14,805 nt of DNA from JALWSI01 sp964569095 [NCBI: uncultured Aquificales bacterium] (GTDB taxonomy: Bacteria; Thermosulfidibacterota; Thermosulfidibacteria; Thermosulfidibacterales), in assembly GCA_964569095.1 (NCBI GenBank), contig CAZMTB010000113.1:1-14805 (forward strand), in the 5' to 3' direction. The first letter of the stretch is position 1. Each line of letters starts with the position of its first letter. The translations under genes were made by a program, and so were the position numbers. This document shows positions 12,687-14,805 of the stretch, one piece after another. The notes beneath the pieces are model-generated. The model was not told where the DNA came from, did no database searches, and saw only the letters and a list, made by a program, of their open reading frames with translations.

Positions 12687-13865
12687 ATGTCCAACGTTGT
12701 GGTACATCTTCCATTCAAAGAGGTTTTGCAAAGGTTGAACGATAAAGGGCCCTTTGTGGCCCCGAAAGAGGCCATTCTGTTCCAGCCCCTCAAAGGAGCC
12801 AGATTGCCCCTGAAACTGAGGGCTATCTCTGCAACCACCACAAAGATATCCGCAGACAGGATATGGGAAAGGGGAGACGACCACGAAACCCAGCTTGCCC
12901 TTCTGGAGATTGCAGACCACCTGGATGCCCCCTACGATACCAGGAAGGTGAAAGAAAAACTGATCAGAAAGAGAAGCTACTCCATCTCCTCCATCCCATT
13001 CTCATCCACGAGAGAGGTGTTAGAGAAAGGGGGTTTAGAGGGATTGGCTGCCAAGGGAGAGGCCACCCTCGAAATAGGCTGCGGCAACGGGATCTTTCTC
13101 ACCTCCCTGCTGTTGAACGGAGAGAAGGCCTTCGGGCTCGAGATATCCAACCGATGCCTAAGAAAGGCGGCATTTCGACTGAGAGAGGCAGGCTTCTCTC
13201 AAACCCACCGATACCTGGTGAAAGCCGATGGAATGGCCTTTCTGCGCTGGGTGGTACCCCCCGCTTTCCTAAAGGCCATATACGTTCTCTTCCCGGATCC
13301 TTGGGACGGAAGCACCCATAGACGGCTGATCAATACCTCCTTCTTGAGACTGGCCAGGGAAAAGCTCTGCAAGGGTGGAAGGTTGTTTATGGCCACCGAC
13401 CATTCAGGATACGCCTCCCAAATAAAGAACGCTATCGAGAAGACCCGGGGAATATCCCTGGTAGAGTGGAGTTCTCCTCTCAACACCAAGTACCAGGAAA
13501 AGTGGAGAAGAGAAGGCAGAGACACCTACCGATTTGCCATCACCGTAGAGGAACACGAAGGGTATAACAAGTGGGAGCGTGCAAGCCTTGATTTCACAAC
13601 CAAAGTGAAGACAGAACTGAAAAACTTGGAGACTCCCATGGTAATAACCTTACCAGAGGAACATCACTTCGTGGTGGAGAAGAGATACGACGGCAAAAGA
13701 GGAACGCTTTTCAGGACGGTTCTCTCCCCATCCACAGGAATGGCACAAAAGCAGTTTCTGCTTCTAAAAGATGCAACCCTCACCTTGATACCCACCTGGC
13801 ACGAGGTGAGTATCCCCCTCCTCCGAGAGGTAATGTGTATCTTAAGTACACACCCATATCCCTGA
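12687..13865 (+). CDS. trmB: tRNA (guanine-N7-)-methyltransferase TrmB, extended form
   Basis: TrmB makes m7G46 in the variable loop of tRNAs using S-adenosylmethionine. The core lies at about residues 125-290: SAM motif LEIGCGNGIFL (about 127-137), the acidic loop FGLEIS, YVLFPDPWDG (the family's FPDPW) and the late TKYQEKWRREGRDTYR that contacts tRNA. The protein is 392 aa, far longer than E. coli TrmB (about 240). An N-terminal region of about 120 aa precedes the SAM fold and about 100 aa follow it. Long TrmB forms exist in Aquifex and the epsilonproteobacteria, so this is a known variant. The start is ATG 12687, 7 bases after AGAGG. It ends in the terminator shared with flaG. Confidence 0.9.
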   Translation: MSNVVVHLPFKEVLQRLNDKGPFVAPKEAILFQPLKGARLPLKLRAISATTTKISADRIWERGDDHETQLALLEIADHLDAPYDTRKVKEKLIRKRSYSISSIPFSSTREVLEKGGLEGLAAKGEATLEIGCGNGIFLTSLLLNGEKAFGLEISNRCLRKAAFRLREAGFSQTHRYLVKADGMAFLRWVVPPAFLKAIYVLFPDPWDGSTHRRLINTSFLRLAREKLCKGGRLFMATDHSGYASQIKNAIEKTRGISLVEWSSPLNTKYQEKWRREGRDTYRFAITVEEHEGYNKWERASLDFTTKVKTELKNLETPMVITLPEEHHFVVEKRYDGKRGTLFRTVLSPSTGMAQKQFLLLKDATLTLIPTWHEVSIPLLREVMCILSTHPYP

Positions 13866-13886
13866 AAGGGATAACCACCCAAAAAC

Positions 13887-13933
13887 AAGGGCAAAGGGAG
13901 CCATCAAGAGAGAATGGCTCAGCCTCCGCCCTT
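13887..13933. terminator. Composite hairpin terminator between convergent trmB and flaG
   Basis: The inner stem GAGCCAT (13898-13904) pairs with ATGGCTC (13914-13920). An outer stem AAGGGC (13887-13892) pairs with GCCCTT (13928-13933), and further AGG/CCT pairs are possible between them. CTTCTT follows on the plus strand; the minus strand ends AAGGGC's complement plus TTGTTTTT, a better U-tract. It likely ends the flagellar transcript and possibly trmB. Confidence 0.7.
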
Positions 13934-13937
13934 CTTA

Positions 13938-14303
13938 CTAAGCCTTTTCATTGAAGAGCAATCCGATGAACTCTTGCATCTTCTCGTAGCGCTCCAAGGC
14001 CTCCTCAGGCGGGATCTCCATGATCACCTCCCCGGTCTGCTTGTCGGTGATCTTCACCACCACCTGGTGGGTCTTTTGATGAACGATGAACCGCCTCTCC
14101 ACATTAAAAACCTCCAACGCCTTATTTATGCTGTCCACCGCCTTCTCCACCTTATGAAGAGGCACTGGCTGGTGCTTCCCGGCATCTCTGCCTGGAGAAC
14201 TTTGCACTTTTTGCGCCTGAGCTACAGCGGCCCTTTGCCCGCTACCATCTACCACCATGGGTCGATGAGCCTGAGCAGTCTTTCCAACCACCTCTTCCAT
14301 CAT
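13938..14303 (-). CDS. flaG: FlaG-family flagellar protein
   Basis: FlaG proteins are small and found next to flagellin genes; loss tends to change filament length, but the mechanism is unclear. The 121-aa product has a variable Gln/Ala-rich N-terminus. The conserved C-terminal domain runs from about residue 50: ALEVFNVERRFIVHQKTHQ, VVVKITDKQTGEVIMEIPPE and EALERYEKMQEFIGLLF. The TGEVIxxIPPE element is diagnostic. It starts at ATG 14303, with a second ATG at 14300; the SD is poor (GAGG very close), so the exact start is uncertain. It lies downstream of the flagellin gene on the same strand, separated by 96 bases with a hairpin, so it is probably transcribed partly by readthrough. I found no sigma-28 promoter in the gap. 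Confidence 0.9.
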   Translation of the reverse strand: MMEEVVGKTAQAHRPMVVDGSGQRAAVAQAQKVQSSPGRDAGKHQPVPLHKVEKAVDSINKALEVFNVERRFIVHQKTHQVVVKITDKQTGEVIMEIPPEEALERYEKMQEFIGLLFNEKA

Positions 14304-14357
14304 AGCCTCATCACCACCTTTCCAAGTTCTTAACTTTGTCTTTTAGTTAAACAGGAA

Positions 14358-14382
14358 AGAGGAGCGGGGACCCCGCCCCTCT
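14358..14382 (-). terminator. GC-rich hairpin after flagellin (possible leaky terminator)
   Basis: AGAGGAGCGGGG (14358-14369) and CCCCGCCCCTCT (14371-14382) are complementary except for one mismatch, giving a strong stem once a few central bases open as the loop. On the minus strand only a weak T-rich stretch (TTTCCTGTTT) follows. It could lower flaG expression relative to flagellin or protect the flagellin mRNA 3' end. Confidence 0.65.
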
Positions 14383-14399
14383 CTCATAATTAGATCACA

Positions 14400-14805
14400 C
14401 TACCTCAGCAGCTGGAGCACGGACTGCGGTATGGTGTTGGCCTGCGCCAGCATAGCCATGGCAGTCTGACTCAATATCTGGCTCTTCGTGAAGTCGGTGG
14501 TCTCTGCCGCCATGTCCAGATCCCTGATCCGAGACTCAGATGCCATCATGTTCTCTCGCTGCGTGCCAAGGTTGCTTATCGTCTTCTGCAACCTGTTGAT
14601 CACGGCCCCAAGCTTGCCTCGCTCACTGGACACCATCTGAATAGCAGCGTCTATCTTGGCTATCGCCTTCTCAGCGTGCTTCTGGTCCACCATCAGCACG
14701 TCATCAACTCCAAGAGCCACCGTGTCCATGCGACCTATCTGCGTGGCCATGATCTGGTTCTGGTTGGCACCTATGTGCAAATTCACAGAGTAGTCAACCA
14801 AGTGT
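14400..14805 (-). CDS. fliC: Flagellin, C-terminal part (5' end outside window)
   Basis: The last 134 or so residues of a flagellin, the filament subunit exported by the flagellar type III system. The frame is open to the window edge; the TTG at 14801 is internal. LHIGANQNQIMATQIGRMDT marks the return into the D1 domain. The C-terminal D0 helix is highly typical: SESRIRDLDMAAETTDFTKS (SRI-x-D-x-D-A/M-A-x-E), QILSQTAMAMLAQAN and the end PQSVLQLLR. Expression is presumably from a promoter beyond the window. flaG follows in the same direction. Whether this species has further flagellin genes cannot be seen. Confidence 0.96.
   Translation of the reverse strand, partial: HLVDYSVNLHIGANQNQIMATQIGRMDTVALGVDDVLMVDQKHAEKAIAKIDAAIQMVSSERGKLGAVINRLQKTISNLGTQRENMMASESRIRDLDMAAETTDFTKSQILSQTAMAMLAQANTIPQSVLQLLR

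Overview
The window reads as chromosomal DNA of a motile, diderm (LPS-type outer membrane) bacterium, probably a thermophile or an anaerobe. An LptE-type gene beside holA and a periplasmic lytic transglycosylase point to a Gram-negative envelope. Flagellin and FlaG point to motility. Arg AGG/AGA and Ile ATA codons are common throughout, as in many thermophiles, and one gene uses UGA as selenocysteine. I cannot fix the phylum: a deep-branching group such as Thermodesulfobacteriota, Aquificota or Synergistota would fit, but this is inference. I see no insertion sequences, CRISPR arrays or prophage genes.

Layout. Bases 1-2328 (+) hold hisH (only its first codon is cut by the window edge), tRNA-Gly(CCC), an lptE-like lipoprotein gene and holA. 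Bases 2350-5093 (+) hold a clear promoter, a fluoride (crcB-type) riboswitch aptamer, a dynamin-family GTPase gene and, overlapping its end, a gene for a prenyltransferase-like alpha/alpha-toroid protein. Bases 5131-5867 (+) hold a palindromic operator over a strong promoter, a peroxiredoxin gene whose peroxidatic residue is encoded by an in-frame TGA followed by a near-ideal bacterial SECIS hairpin, and a bidirectional terminator. Bases 5874-7665 (-) hold leuA, preceded by a complete leucine attenuator: promoter, Leu-rich leader peptide, competing hairpins and a U-tract terminator. Bases 7732-8768 (+) hold cysE and a dksA-family gene overlapping by ATGA. Bases 8773-12622 (-) are an operon of ftsY (fused to a large N-terminal TPR-like region), a lytic transglycosylase and an RluA-family pseudouridine synthase, with almost no spacing. 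Bases 12687-13865 (+) hold a long trmB, followed by a terminator shared with the convergent flagellar pair. Bases 13938-14805 (-) hold flaG and the 3' part of a flagellin gene.

The genes are mostly housekeeping: histidine and leucine synthesis, cysteine precursor, LPS transport, replication, membrane-protein targeting and tRNA/rRNA modification. The interest lies in regulation and unusual proteins. The strongest candidate for something undescribed is the two-gene unit at 2350-5093: a fluoride riboswitch controlling a dynamin-like GTPase and a toroid protein rather than a fluoride exporter. The selenocysteine peroxiredoxin and the leucine attenuator are both well supported by the sequence itself. 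Next to them, the TPR-FtsY fusion is the most unusual protein architecture.
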